Assembly (NCBI RefSeq): GCF_000799165.1
Contig: NZ_JUGF01000002.1
Span: forward strand, 744,001-808,000
Direction: 5' to 3'
DNA: 64,000 bases
Source: Methylotenera versatilis 7
Lineage (GTDB): Bacteria; Pseudomonadota; Gammaproteobacteria; Burkholderiales; Methylophilaceae
The notes below the pieces were generated by a model. That model was given only the letters and a program-made list of their open reading frames with translations, was not told the origin of the DNA and did no database searches. Below are positions 10,101 to 17,278 of the stretch, piece by piece (position 1 is the stretch's first letter; the number at the start of each line of letters is the position of its first letter). Position numbers and translations under genes: made by a program.

Positions 10101-10302
10101 GATTATTGGTATGGCGCCTATGGCCTTAGGTTTAGGCGAAGGCGGCGAGCAGAACGCGCCATTAGGTCGCGCTGTGATTGGCGGCTTGATTTTTGCCACG
10201 ATTGCCACCCTGCTTTTCGTCCCCGTCGTGTTCAGCATTGTACATAGACGTTATCAAAAACAAACTATATCCAATACAACTGGAGAATTTCATGCAGTCT
10301 AA
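7111..10302 (+). CDS. RND-family efflux transporter permease (HAE1-like)
   Basis: A 1063-aa inner membrane permease with the RND layout: one N-terminal helix (residues about 12-32), a large periplasmic loop, six helices, a second periplasmic loop and six C-terminal helices. The proton-relay pair Asp402-Asp403 is present in GILVDDATVTIENI. Family permeases exchange protons for drugs, solvents or other hydrophobic compounds and work as trimers with an adaptor and an outer membrane channel. AAAGG precedes the start. The 3' end overlaps the adaptor gene by 11 bp. This order (permease first) is less usual than adaptor first, and no outer membrane channel gene follows. The substrate is unknown. Confidence 0.9.
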   Translation: MFNVVSIALKRPYTFVVMALLMLIAGTLAALRSPVDIFPEIRIPVIAVAWQYAGLPADDMAGRITTLYQRSLTTTVNDIEHIEANSYTGFGIVKIFFQPGVDIATANAQVTAISQVVTRQMPAGTTPPLILNYSASTVPILQIALSGKGLTEQNLADLGLNAVRLRLVTVPGAGVPYPFGGKSRQVQIDLDPSALQARELSAQDVANALAAHNLILPVGTQKIGSFEYTLNLNNSASAIEDLGNLPVKVVNGATVYIRDVAQVRDGNPPQTNIVHVDGSRSVLMSVLKNGAISTLDIVSGIKDKLEEIKPSLPDNLVATPINDQSLFVRAAISGVAYEGVLAAALTSLMILLFLGSWRSTVIIAISIPLSILGAIMGLSAIGETLNIMTLGGLALAVGILVDDATVTIENINWHLEQGKEVEESILDGAAQIVTPAFVSLLCICIVFVPMFFLEGVSRFLFVPMAEAVMFAMVSSFILSRTLVPTMANYLLKKHAPHKDEHGTVTTPTNNPFVHFQRGFEARFERFRAGYKDILEMAVAHRRVFITGFLAVIMLSFLLIPFLGQNFFPAVDSGQILIHARVPVGTRVEDTAARFALIQSAIKKVIPPEEIITIVDNIGIPISSINMTYNNTGLIGAQDGDIQIALKKDHAPTADYVRKLREVLPQQFPGTTFSFPPADIVSQILNFGSPAPIDLQIRGGKLNDNFDYANKLLEKIRLVPGVADARIQQSRARPVFDINVDRTRSQEMGISTRDVTNSLVVNLAGSSQVAPTFWLNPANGVSYPIVLQTPQYRLDSLNSLASIPISSVGGAPQTLGALATFKRGTGNAVVSQYDIQAMVQINATTQDRDLGAVAKDIRQIIADTADQVPKGATVALLGQVKTMNSAFSGLLYGLLGAIVLIYLLIVVNFQSWSDPFVIITALPAALAGIVWMLFVTYTPLSVPALTGAIMCMGVATANSVLVISFARERLAQLGDATAAAIDAGFVRFRPVLMTALAMIIGMAPMALGLGEGGEQNAPLGRAVIGGLIFATIATLLFVPVVFSIVHRRYQKQTISNTTGEFHAV

Positions 10303-11440
10303 TCACAAACCCTCTAGACTCTTGCGCGTCAGCGGTATTGTGGCAGTTATTGTCGCCATTGCTGTTGTAGTGATAGGCGTGACTACACGCGCTAACAACC
10401 ATAATAACTTAAAGGAATGGACAGACAAGCAAGCTATACCAACAGTCAGTGTGGGGCTGCCAACTAGTGCCGATGAAGGTGTCAGCCTTGAGTTGCCAGG
10501 TCGTTTTGAAGCTTACGCCCGCGCACCTATTTATGCACGCGTGAGTGGTTATCTGAAAAGCTGGAAAGCAGATATTGGTACTCAAGTAAAAGCTGGGCAG
10601 TTATTGGCTGAAATTGAAACCCCTGATTTAGATCAGCAATTACTGCAGGCAAAGGCGGATTTAGCCAGTGCACAGGCCAATGTCGATTTGGCTGAAACCA
10701 CTGCCACACGCTGGCAGGAAATGCTGGCAACACAATCTATTTCAAAACAGGAAGCGGATGAAAAAGCAGGGGATTACACCAGCAAAAAAGCCATGGTCAA
10801 AGCAGCAGAAGCGAATGTTAACCGTATTCTCGCATTAAAAAGTTACACGCGTATTGTTGCGCCTTTTGATGGGTCGGTAACTGCACGCAATACGGATACT
10901 GGTGCCTTGATCAATGCTGGCGGGGGTGCTGAGTTGCCGCTGTTTGAGATTTCCGATACGCGACAATTACGCTTATATGTAAATGTGCCGCAGAATTATG
11001 TTGGCAGCATTAAGCAAGGTACCAAGGCAAAAATTACCGTGCCGGAATATCCAGATAAAATCTACACGGCTACGGTAAAGTCGACTTCAGGTTCTATCAA
11101 TGTTGCTTCAGGCACAACCTTAGTGCAATTGGCTGTGGATAACGCAGCAGGCGAGTTACTGCCAGGTGGTTATGCCAATGTCAGCCTGGATTTGCCGAGT
11201 AATAAGACCGCACTTAACGTGCCTGCCAGCGCATTGATCTTTGACCAAGCGGGCCTGCGTGTTGCAACCGTGGGTGCAGATAACAAAGTGATCCTGAAAA
11301 CGATTGCCATCGCGCGTGACCTTGGTAAAACCATCGAACTGCATTCCGGTGTAGATGCTACGGATCAAGTGATTGAAAACCCGCCTGATGGTGTTAAAAA
11401 TGGCGATCAAGTCAACGTGGCAAAGAAACAATCAGATTAA
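10292..11440 (+). CDS. RND efflux periplasmic adaptor (membrane fusion protein)
   Basis: 382 aa from ATG 10292, chosen because TGGAGAA lies just upstream and the protein then begins with a normal membrane anchor (residues about 12-30). Longer reading to 10193 would run inside the permease gene. The order barrel-lipoyl-hairpin is visible: ARAPIYARVSGYLKSWKADIG, then KAGQLLAEIETPDLDQQLLQA, an alpha-helical hairpin of about 60 residues, then VAPFDGSVTARNTDTGALI. It bridges the permease encoded just upstream to an outer membrane channel, which must be encoded elsewhere. Confidence 0.9.
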   Translation: MQSNHKPSRLLRVSGIVAVIVAIAVVVIGVTTRANNHNNLKEWTDKQAIPTVSVGLPTSADEGVSLELPGRFEAYARAPIYARVSGYLKSWKADIGTQVKAGQLLAEIETPDLDQQLLQAKADLASAQANVDLAETTATRWQEMLATQSISKQEADEKAGDYTSKKAMVKAAEANVNRILALKSYTRIVAPFDGSVTARNTDTGALINAGGGAELPLFEISDTRQLRLYVNVPQNYVGSIKQGTKAKITVPEYPDKIYTATVKSTSGSINVASGTTLVQLAVDNAAGELLPGGYANVSLDLPSNKTALNVPASALIFDQAGLRVATVGADNKVILKTIAIARDLGKTIELHSGVDATDQVIENPPDGVKNGDQVNVAKKQSD

Positions 11441-11449
11441 GATATTCAT

Positions 11450-11505
11450 AGCACTTAAAAAGCCACGCCAGTAAATAGTTCTACTTGGTCAATTTTTTAA
11501 GTGCT
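11450..11505. terminator. Long inverted repeat between convergent genes, possible bidirectional terminator
   Basis: AGCACTTAAAAA at 11450-11461 is repeated perfectly inverted at 11494-11505, with a 32-nt loop. The right arm lies inside the last codons of the lipoprotein gene on the minus strand. A/T runs in both arms would give T stretches on either transcript. Confidence 0.5.
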
Positions 11506-12068
11506 TTCCAGCCTTTTTCATTCATACAGGTGATAAAGCCGACGGTGACGGTTTGAGTTTTACCTTCCGGTTTATGTATTTCACCTAATTTTTCTACGCA
11601 CATATTACTGTCTGTTTTAAACGCATCTGGTTTTACGCCCGTTTTCCACCAAGAACTCACTACATGTGTATCAAGCGGATTAGATGGCGCTGCCTTTGTT
11701 TTGGCTTTGCTTGTATTGGTGTTGTTAGATTGTTGTGGTTTATCTGCAACAACTACCTGAGAAGCGCTACTTTTTTCTGTATTTTCACTGTCCAAGTTGC
11801 TGGCAACTTCTGTTGCTTGAACATCATTTTGCGATTCATCTTCAACGGATGTTTCTGTGAATATTTCAAAAGAGTCCAGTTTTTGAATCGTCCAGCCGCT
11901 GTCTTCCATACATTTTTCAATGGCAACGTCGCTGCTTTTGGCTTGGCAGGTTTGTCTGGTATTTTCAAGCTGGGCAACGTTTGCACCGCGTTTATATGAA
12001 AACTCACCACAAGCAGTCAGCGCAATTGTGATTGCCATCAGCCATACATTTTTTCTTGTAGTTAACAT
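11481..12068 (-). CDS. Putative lipoprotein of unknown function
   Basis: A 195-aa protein with a lipoprotein signal peptide: basic start, hydrophobic core and lipobox LTAC with Cys20. The middle (residues about 75-135) is low complexity, rich in Ser, Asn, Glu and Lys, and probably a flexible linker. A short motif occurs twice, CMEDSGW near residue 53 and CMNEKGW near residue 183, suggesting two related Cys-containing segments. I do not recognise the family. It converges on the RND operon and is divergent from the porin gene. Confidence 0.6.
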   Translation of the reverse strand: MLTTRKNVWLMAITIALTACGEFSYKRGANVAQLENTRQTCQAKSSDVAIEKCMEDSGWTIQKLDSFEIFTETSVEDESQNDVQATEVASNLDSENTEKSSASQVVVADKPQQSNNTNTSKAKTKAAPSNPLDTHVVSSWWKTGVKPDAFKTDSNMCVEKLGEIHKPEGKTQTVTVGFITCMNEKGWKALKKLTK

Positions 12069-12145
12069 CTTAATACACCCATTTTCTACGTAAAAACGTC
12101 AATTTAAAGTGACTACAATATACGACTAATCCCCCTGGAATTGAC

Positions 12146-12190
12146 TACGCAATATGACGTATTTAATTCGCCCCTACCTATCGCTAATCT
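12146..12190 (+). promoter_or_regulatory. Promoter of the porin gene with TACG-N8-CGTA dyad, site 1 of 3
   Basis: The 16-bp dyad TACGCAATATGACGTA lies at 12146-12161. Exactly 23 bp later comes TAATCT (12185-12190), a -10-like hexamer. The spacer also shares CCCCTAC and CTAATCTA with the formamidase promoter. Dyad plus weak -35 suggests an activator-dependent promoter. Confidence 0.65.
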
Positions 12191-12205
12191 AGCCACATGA
12201 CAAAT

Positions 12206-12225
12206 GCATCCGAATTGCGGGATGC
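12206..12225 (+). other. Small hairpin at the start of the porin mRNA leader
   Basis: GCATCC at 12206-12211 pairs with GGATGC at 12220-12225 (8-nt loop), about 10-15 nt downstream of the expected transcription start. It may protect the 5' end of the mRNA, as seen for some abundant outer membrane protein messages. Confidence 0.35.
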
Positions 12226-12285
12226 GCTAGCTAAGTATCTGTATTAAGTATTTACAACTGTTTATCAATCTATAGGGGCATGGAA

Positions 12286-13455
12286 ATGAATTTAATTTTT
12301 AAAAAAAGTTTACTCACATCAGCAGTATTAGCGACACTGAGTATTTCAGCGATTCAGGCACAGGCGGCTGGAACCATTACATTTGGTGAGGATAAATATA
12401 TCAGTGTTGGTTTTGGCGCAATTGGTAGCTACAGCAGTGTAGAAGATGCAGCGGCAAATGGTAGTGACCGCTCAAACGATTTCTCTTTGGATAGTGCACG
12501 TTTATATGTGTCTGGTTCATTAAACAAATACATTAAAGGTATGCTGAACACAGAAAAATCTGGCAGCGGCGGCTCAATTGAAGTGATTGACGCTAATGTG
12601 CAATTTCAATTAACAGAAGATATCGCGATATGGGCGGGTCGATTCTTATCCCCTAGTGATCGTGCCAATATGGCGGGACCTTATTACTCAATGGGCGGTG
12701 GTTATTGGTCTAACATCGCTTCTCGCTATGGCTGGAACGGCGGTATTATTGGCCGTGATGAAGGTGTTGCGCTTGTTGGCAGTACGTTAGATAGCAAATT
12801 AGCTTATTCATTTGGTGCGTTTGAAGGCGATAACATTTTTAGATTTAGCCCAGGCATTACGGCATTATCAGAAACGCAAGGTACTAAAGATAAATTAATG
12901 TATGCAGGCCGCTTGCAATATGACTTTTGGGATGCAGAACCGGGTTATTACGGCACAGGTAACTACTTTGGTGCGAAAGATATTTTAGCCATAGGTATTG
13001 CCGGCCGCAGCAAAAAAGATGGCGTGGTTGCCGTGCCAGGTGCTGCAGGTGATTACACTTCATACAGCGTGGACTTTTTACTAGAGAAGAAAAATGTAGG
13101 ACCAGGTACATTCTCAGCAGAAGCGGCTTACTATGATTACGATACCGACGATATCTTTTTAAGTGAACAAGGTAAGGCATATTCAGCTGGCGCGGCTTAT
13201 TTATTCAATGCAAAAGCTGGCTGGGGTCAATTTATGCCATTCGTTCGCTACCAAAAGTTTGATTCAGACGCGACCACTTCATTCACACCTGGTGGGTCTG
13301 TTGCACTTGCAGGTGAGACAAAAAAATATGAGATTGGTACCAATTACGTTATGGAGCCCTATAACGCTTTAATAACTGCGGCTATCTCAAAAACAAAAGT
13401 GTCTGATGCCGATTCTATCAACGCAATCAACGTTGCATTGCAATTCCAGTTCTAG
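12286..13455 (+). CDS. fmdC: FmdC-like outer membrane porin for short-chain amides/urea
   Basis: About 389 aa from ATG 12286; the in-frame ATG at 12280 is only one base from the GGGG ribosome site, so the second is preferred. A signal peptide ends near AQA-AGTI. The mature part is an alternating polar/hydrophobic beta-barrel with many Gly and Tyr residues, ending in QFQF with C-terminal Phe, the usual outer membrane assembly signal. Its place just before formamidase matches fmdC of the Methylophilus methylotrophus amide cluster, whose product lets amides and urea across the outer membrane. It has its own dyad-containing promoter and a terminator behind it. The porin fold is clear; the substrate is inferred from context. 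Confidence 0.8.
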   Translation: MNLIFKKSLLTSAVLATLSISAIQAQAAGTITFGEDKYISVGFGAIGSYSSVEDAAANGSDRSNDFSLDSARLYVSGSLNKYIKGMLNTEKSGSGGSIEVIDANVQFQLTEDIAIWAGRFLSPSDRANMAGPYYSMGGGYWSNIASRYGWNGGIIGRDEGVALVGSTLDSKLAYSFGAFEGDNIFRFSPGITALSETQGTKDKLMYAGRLQYDFWDAEPGYYGTGNYFGAKDILAIGIAGRSKKDGVVAVPGAAGDYTSYSVDFLLEKKNVGPGTFSAEAAYYDYDTDDIFLSEQGKAYSAGAAYLFNAKAGWGQFMPFVRYQKFDSDATTSFTPGGSVALAGETKKYEIGTNYVMEPYNALITAAISKTKVSDADSINAINVALQFQF

Positions 13456-13488
13456 AAGATGTACCGCTAATAAGTTTTAACTACACAC

Positions 13489-13518
13489 CTAAAGCCCAAA
13501 GTTACGTTTGGGCTTTAG
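13489..13518 (+). terminator. Hairpin terminator after the porin gene
   Basis: Perfect 12-bp stem CTAAAGCCCAAA / TTTGGGCTTTAG with a 6-nt loop, 33 bp after the porin stop. Only a short T-rich tail follows. Confidence 0.7.
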
Positions 13519-13534
13519 CGTTTGTACTATTTGA

Positions 13535-13563
13535 AAAGTTAACCCATTTAATTGGTTAACTTT
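13535..13563 (-). terminator. Hairpin at the end of the adhesin-E-like gene
   Basis: Perfect 10-bp stem AAAGTTAACC / GGTTAACTTT with a 9-nt loop, directly after the minus-strand stop at 13570. It is followed by TT on that strand. It may serve both convergent transcripts. Confidence 0.5.
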
Positions 13564-13569
13564 ATCTGG

Positions 13570-14040
13570 TTAATTTCCGCCAACCATTTTATGTACTTGG
13601 CAAACAAGGCTTTCAAGTGCGGCATCTTTTGAGTTAGCAGCAACTGGCTTAAAAAAATCGTCACCTATTTCGCTGCCAACTAATTTTTTATTAGCATCAA
13701 AAAACTGCATAGCGTTAGTTTTAAACGTGTGCAGCGCGCAATTAAATTGGGTAGTGGAATGACTTTCCGAATAAATAAATTTAAGCGCATTTTTGCGGTA
13801 GTTCTGTGGCTTTAAAAATAGTGTTTTTGTGGTGATATAAGGCATGCCTGCAGACTCATTATAAGAATCCATATCCACTAGCATTTCCTCCTGTTTTGTC
13901 TTGCTGATAGACGTCCAATCAGCCGCTACCGCTTCCAAAGCCGTACAGAATGATAGAAAGGAAAGTATATAAATACAGGCTTTCTGGACGCTTTTACGAG
14001 GTTTTAGCATTGGTGCTATGGATTCGTTTTCTAGATGCAT
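13570..14040 (-). CDS. Exported protein resembling the surface-adhesin protein E family
   Basis: 156 aa with an N-terminal hydrophobic export segment (residues about 22-40, ending AVA-ADW). The mature part follows the protein E pattern (PF16747): a Trp-containing start, MLVDMDSY, a conserved FNCALHTF with Cys, a strand with FFDANKKLVG, and a second Cys in LVCQVHK, probably forming a disulfide. Family members are small periplasmic or surface proteins, many of unknown role. AAGGTAG precedes ATG 14040. It lies antisense between fmdC and fmdA, breaking the fmd order. Whether it has any link to amide use is unknown. Confidence 0.55.
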   Translation of the reverse strand: MHLENESIAPMLKPRKSVQKACIYILSFLSFCTALEAVAADWTSISKTKQEEMLVDMDSYNESAGMPYITTKTLFLKPQNYRKNALKFIYSESHSTTQFNCALHTFKTNAMQFFDANKKLVGSEIGDDFFKPVAANSKDAALESLVCQVHKMVGGN

Positions 14041-14110
14041 TTTGCTACCTTATAAATGAATGTTCACTCTGAAATTAACACAGTTCAAGCATTAAATCGC
14101 AACAATCAAC

Positions 14111-14155
14111 TACGCACTTTGACGTATTTCAATCATCCCTCTGCATCACTAATCT
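14111..14155 (+). promoter_or_regulatory. Promoter of the formamidase operon with TACG-N8-CGTA dyad, site 2 of 3
   Basis: TACGCACTTTGACGTA at 14111-14126, then exactly 23 bp to TAATCT at 14150-14155. Layout and sequence are nearly the same as at the porin promoter (12146). The distance to fmdA leaves a leader of about 140 nt. Confidence 0.65.
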
Positions 14156-14207
14156 AAGCATATAGAAAAACTCATTGGATTATTAACCGCGAGTCTTCTT
14201 TGAAATA

Positions 14208-14240
14208 CTTTAAAAACCTTAAACATAGCGGTTTTTAAAG
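14208..14240 (+). other. Hairpin in the fmdA mRNA leader
   Basis: Perfect 11-bp inverted repeat CTTTAAAAACC (14208-14218) / GGTTTTTAAAG (14230-14240) with an 11-nt loop, about 50 nt into the expected leader and 64 nt before the fmdA start. It could be an attenuator, a stability element or a regulator site. No known riboswitch class was recognised. Confidence 0.45.
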
Positions 14241-14304
14241 CGTGAGGAAACTTACTGTTGATTGTAACTGTTGAAAATAACTGAAATTAAGTAGGAGCAA
14301 GTAA

Positions 14305-15528
14305 ATGAAAACACTCGTTAAGTTAGATTTAGACAAAAAGCCTTGGGAACAAGATGGTCAGATTCATAACCGTTGGCACCCAGATTTACCCATAATCGCC
14401 ATGGTTAAACCGGGCGACGAATTTCGTGTGGAATGTATGGATTGGACTGGCGGCCAGATTGGCAATAACGACAGTGCCAACGATGTGCGCGATGTAGATT
14501 TGACGCAAGTGCATTATCTAAGCGGCCCAATCGGTGTTGAAGGTGCAGAACCAGGCGATTTGATGGTGGTTGAGATTCTAGACGTTGGCACATTTGAAGA
14601 GCAGCAGTGGGGTTTTAACGGTATTTTCGCTAAAGAAAATGGTGGTGGTTTCTTAGTCGATCAATATCCGGAAGCGCGTAAATCAATTTGGGATTTCCAC
14701 GGTATTTATACCACTTCACGCCATGTACCCAATGTGAGGTTCGCCGGCATTATGCATCCAGGTTTAATTGGCTGCTTGCCTTCAAAAGAGTTATTAGAAA
14801 CATGGAATAAACGTGAGGGTGATTTGATTGCAACCGACCCTGAGCGCGTTCCAGGTTTAGCATTACCGCCAAATCAGAAGTCAGCTGTAATGGGAAAAAT
14901 GACTGGTGATGCAGCTGCAAAAGCTGCTTCAGAAGGTGCACGTACTGTGCCGCCACGTGAGCATGGTGGTAATTGCGATATCAAAAATCTGACCAAAGGC
15001 TCAAAAGTTTATTTCCCTGTTTATGTAAAAGATGGTGGCCTTTCAATGGGTGACCTGCACTTCTCACAAGGCGATGGCGAAATCACATTCTGTGGTGCCA
15101 TTGAGATGGCCGGCTACTTGGATATCAAAGTCAGTTTAATCAAAGACGGCGTGAAGAAATATGGCGTTAAAAACCCAATCTTCGAACCGAGTGTGCTCAC
15201 ACCAACTTATAAAGACTACATCATTTTTGAAGGTATCTCAGTTAATGAGCAAGGCAAGCAGCTTTATTTGGATGTCAACGAAGCTTATCGCCAAGCTTGT
15301 TTAAATGCCATTGAGTACATGAAGAAATTTGGTTACACCGGTGCGCAAGCTTTATCAATTTTAGGCACTGCACCAATCGAAGGCCATATCAGCGGCATTG
15401 TGGATATTCCTAACGCCTGTGCCACTTTGTGGTTACCAACCGAGATATTTGACTTCGATATGAAGCCAAATGCGGATGGACCAAAAGTGATGGTGAAACA
15501 AGGCGTTGATACGGCTAAAACCAGCTAA
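14305..15528 (+). CDS. fmdA: Formamidase
   Basis: A 407-aa protein, the standard length of FmdA/AmdA-type formamidases (acetamidase/formamidase family, PF03069), which hydrolyse formamide to formate and ammonia in the cytoplasm. Typical stretches are seen: WHPDLPIIAMVKPGDEFRVE, LSGPIGVEGAEPGDLMVVEI, GIMHPGLIGCLP, GGNCDIKNLTKGSKVYFPV, and SMGDLHFSQGDGEITFCGAIE. The start follows GTAGGAGCAAGTAA. It begins the operon fmdA-fmdB-urtABCDE-ure, under the dyad promoter at 14111. For a methylotroph, formate can be oxidised for energy and ammonia assimilated. Confidence 0.95.
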   Translation: MKTLVKLDLDKKPWEQDGQIHNRWHPDLPIIAMVKPGDEFRVECMDWTGGQIGNNDSANDVRDVDLTQVHYLSGPIGVEGAEPGDLMVVEILDVGTFEEQQWGFNGIFAKENGGGFLVDQYPEARKSIWDFHGIYTTSRHVPNVRFAGIMHPGLIGCLPSKELLETWNKREGDLIATDPERVPGLALPPNQKSAVMGKMTGDAAAKAASEGARTVPPREHGGNCDIKNLTKGSKVYFPVYVKDGGLSMGDLHFSQGDGEITFCGAIEMAGYLDIKVSLIKDGVKKYGVKNPIFEPSVLTPTYKDYIIFEGISVNEQGKQLYLDVNEAYRQACLNAIEYMKKFGYTGAQALSILGTAPIEGHISGIVDIPNACATLWLPTEIFDFDMKPNADGPKVMVKQGVDTAKTS

Positions 15529-15554
15529 GCCAAAAGCAAATAAGGAGTTTCGGG

Positions 15555-15893
15555 ATGCCAGTTTATGAATATGGATGTGATACCTGCGGTGTTTTTACTG
15601 CGCTTAGAAAAATGAGTGAGTCTAGTGAGCCAGCATTTTGTGATGAATGTGGTTGCGAAAGCCCGCGCATTATGTCTGCGCCTCGCTTGGCGGTAATGGA
15701 TAAAACACAGCGTGTGGCACATGAGCGAAATGAAAAATCTGCGCATGATCCAAAAGTAGCTAAACGTTCAAGTTGCGGTTGTGCGGGATCACATACCTGC
15801 AAAACAAGCACAAAAGTGAACCAGGAAACAGGTAAGGCGGCTTTGCAAATGCAAACCAAAAAGACAGCAAGACCTTGGATGTTATCGCACTAA
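15555..15893 (+). CDS. fmdB: FmdB-family zinc-ribbon protein
   Basis: 112 aa. The N-terminal half is the FmdB zinc ribbon: PVYEYGCDTCG and FCDECGC supply two Cys pairs. The C-terminal half is basic and low complexity with a further Cys group (SSCGCAGSHTC), longer than the minimal family. In M. methylotrophus the orthologous gene sits after fmdA and was proposed to be regulatory; its biochemical role is not settled. It lies 26 bp after fmdA with GGAGTTTC before the start, clearly in the same operon. Confidence 0.9.
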   Translation: MPVYEYGCDTCGVFTALRKMSESSEPAFCDECGCESPRIMSAPRLAVMDKTQRVAHERNEKSAHDPKVAKRSSCGCAGSHTCKTSTKVNQETGKAALQMQTKKTARPWMLSH

Positions 15894-16015
15894 TTAATTG
15901 GGTGAGTTAATCAATAAATTGATGGGAAAAGTAAGTTTTGAAGTGTTTAGCAGGTTAAGTAGTTCCGTTTGATTTTGAAGTAAAAGTTGTATTTTTTTAA
16001 TATTAGGAGATCGTA

Positions 16016-17260
16016 ATGAGTACTTTGAATAGACGTGGCTTTATGAAAGCGGGTGGTGCCTTAGTCGGCGCATTACTAGCCGCTGGCTTAATTACAACTA
16101 ACGCATTTGCTGCAGATTTTCCAACAGCAAAAGTGAATACGACTGGCTTAGCTGTAACGGATACGACTGTAAAAGTCGGTATTCTGCACTCAGCGACAGG
16201 CACGATGGCAATCAGTGAAACAGGTTCGATTCAGGCTGAAAAATTAGCCATTGATCAAATCAATGCCATGGGCGGTATTTTGGGTCGCAAGATTGAAGTG
16301 ATTCAAGAAGATGGCGCTTCAGACTGGCCAACATTTGCTGAAAAAGCGAAGAAATTACTGGCATCAGACAAAGTGGCTGCCGTCATGGGTTGCTGGACAT
16401 CTGCTTCACGTAAAGCGGTATTGCCAGTGTTTGAAAAAGAAAACGGTTTACTGTTTTATCCAACATTCTATGAAGGTTTAGAACAATCTAAAAACGTGTT
16501 CTACACAGGTCAGGAAGCTACGCAACAGGTTATCGCCGGTTTAGATTGGATTGCTAAAGAGAAAAAAGCCAAAACTTTTTACTTGATCGGTTCTGATTAC
16601 ATCTGGCCACGTACTTCAATGAAAATCGCCCGTAAACATATTGAGAAAAACCTAAAAGGCTCAGTGGTTGGTGAAGAATACATTGCGTTGGGCGATACAC
16701 AATTTGGTTCTGTGATTAACAAAATCAAACTGAAAAAACCTGACGTGATTTATGCAGCGGTTGTGGGTGGCAGTAACGTTGCCTGGTTTAAACAGCTAAA
16801 TGCAGCGGGTTTAAACTCTACTAAACAAACCATGTTAACCATTTCAGTGACAGAAGATGAAGTGTTGGGCATTGGCGGTGAAAACTTAGCTGGCTTCTAC
16901 TCAGCGATGAAATACTTCCAATCGCAAGACAATCCAGCTAACAAGAAATTTGTAGCCGAATTTAAGAAAAAATGGGGTGCTAAATCTGTAATCGGTGACG
17001 TTACACAAGCCGCTTACTTGGGCCCATGGTTATACAAAGCAGCTGTTGAGCGTGCTGGTAGTTTTGATGTAGATAAAGTACAAGCCGCATTACCTGGTTA
17101 CGAGTTAAAAGATGCGCCAGAAGGTCCTGTGACAGTGGAAAAAAATCACCACTTAACAACCAAATTGCGTATCGGTCAATGGCAAAAAGATGGTCAAGCT
17201 AAGGTTGTTTACACCTCTGGCTACATCAAACCAGATCCGTTCCCAAAAGGTTATCAATAG
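16016..17260 (+). CDS. urtA: Urea/short-chain amide ABC transporter, substrate-binding protein
   Basis: 414 aa. The N-terminus has a twin-arginine signal (NRRGFMK at residues 5-11, hydrophobic core, cleavage after AFA near residue 32), so it should be exported folded by Tat. The mature part is a type I periplasmic binding protein of the UrtA/FmdD/AmiC group: VGILHSATGTMAISETG, INAMGGILGRKIEVIQEDGASDW and GCWTSASRKAVLPVFE are characteristic. TTAGGAGATC precedes the ATG. In Methylophilus the equivalent FmdD binds amides or urea. The urease genes downstream favour urea as one substrate. Confidence 0.92.
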   Translation: MSTLNRRGFMKAGGALVGALLAAGLITTNAFAADFPTAKVNTTGLAVTDTTVKVGILHSATGTMAISETGSIQAEKLAIDQINAMGGILGRKIEVIQEDGASDWPTFAEKAKKLLASDKVAAVMGCWTSASRKAVLPVFEKENGLLFYPTFYEGLEQSKNVFYTGQEATQQVIAGLDWIAKEKKAKTFYLIGSDYIWPRTSMKIARKHIEKNLKGSVVGEEYIALGDTQFGSVINKIKLKKPDVIYAAVVGGSNVAWFKQLNAAGLNSTKQTMLTISVTEDEVLGIGGENLAGFYSAMKYFQSQDNPANKKFVAEFKKKWGAKSVIGDVTQAAYLGPWLYKAAVERAGSFDVDKVQAALPGYELKDAPEGPVTVEKNHHLTTKLRIGQWQKDGQAKVVYTSGYIKPDPFPKGYQ

Positions 17261-17278
17261 TCTAGTAGTGATTTAAAA

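Noticed and set aside
10193-10291. Longer adaptor protein starting at 10193
   Set aside because: The extra residues come from the permease gene in another frame; the ATG at 10292 has a proper ribosome site and gives a normal anchor.
14156-14304. Known riboswitch (for example guanidine type) in the fmdA leader
   Set aside because: The conserved bases of the riboswitch classes I know are not visible; only a simple hairpin is seen.
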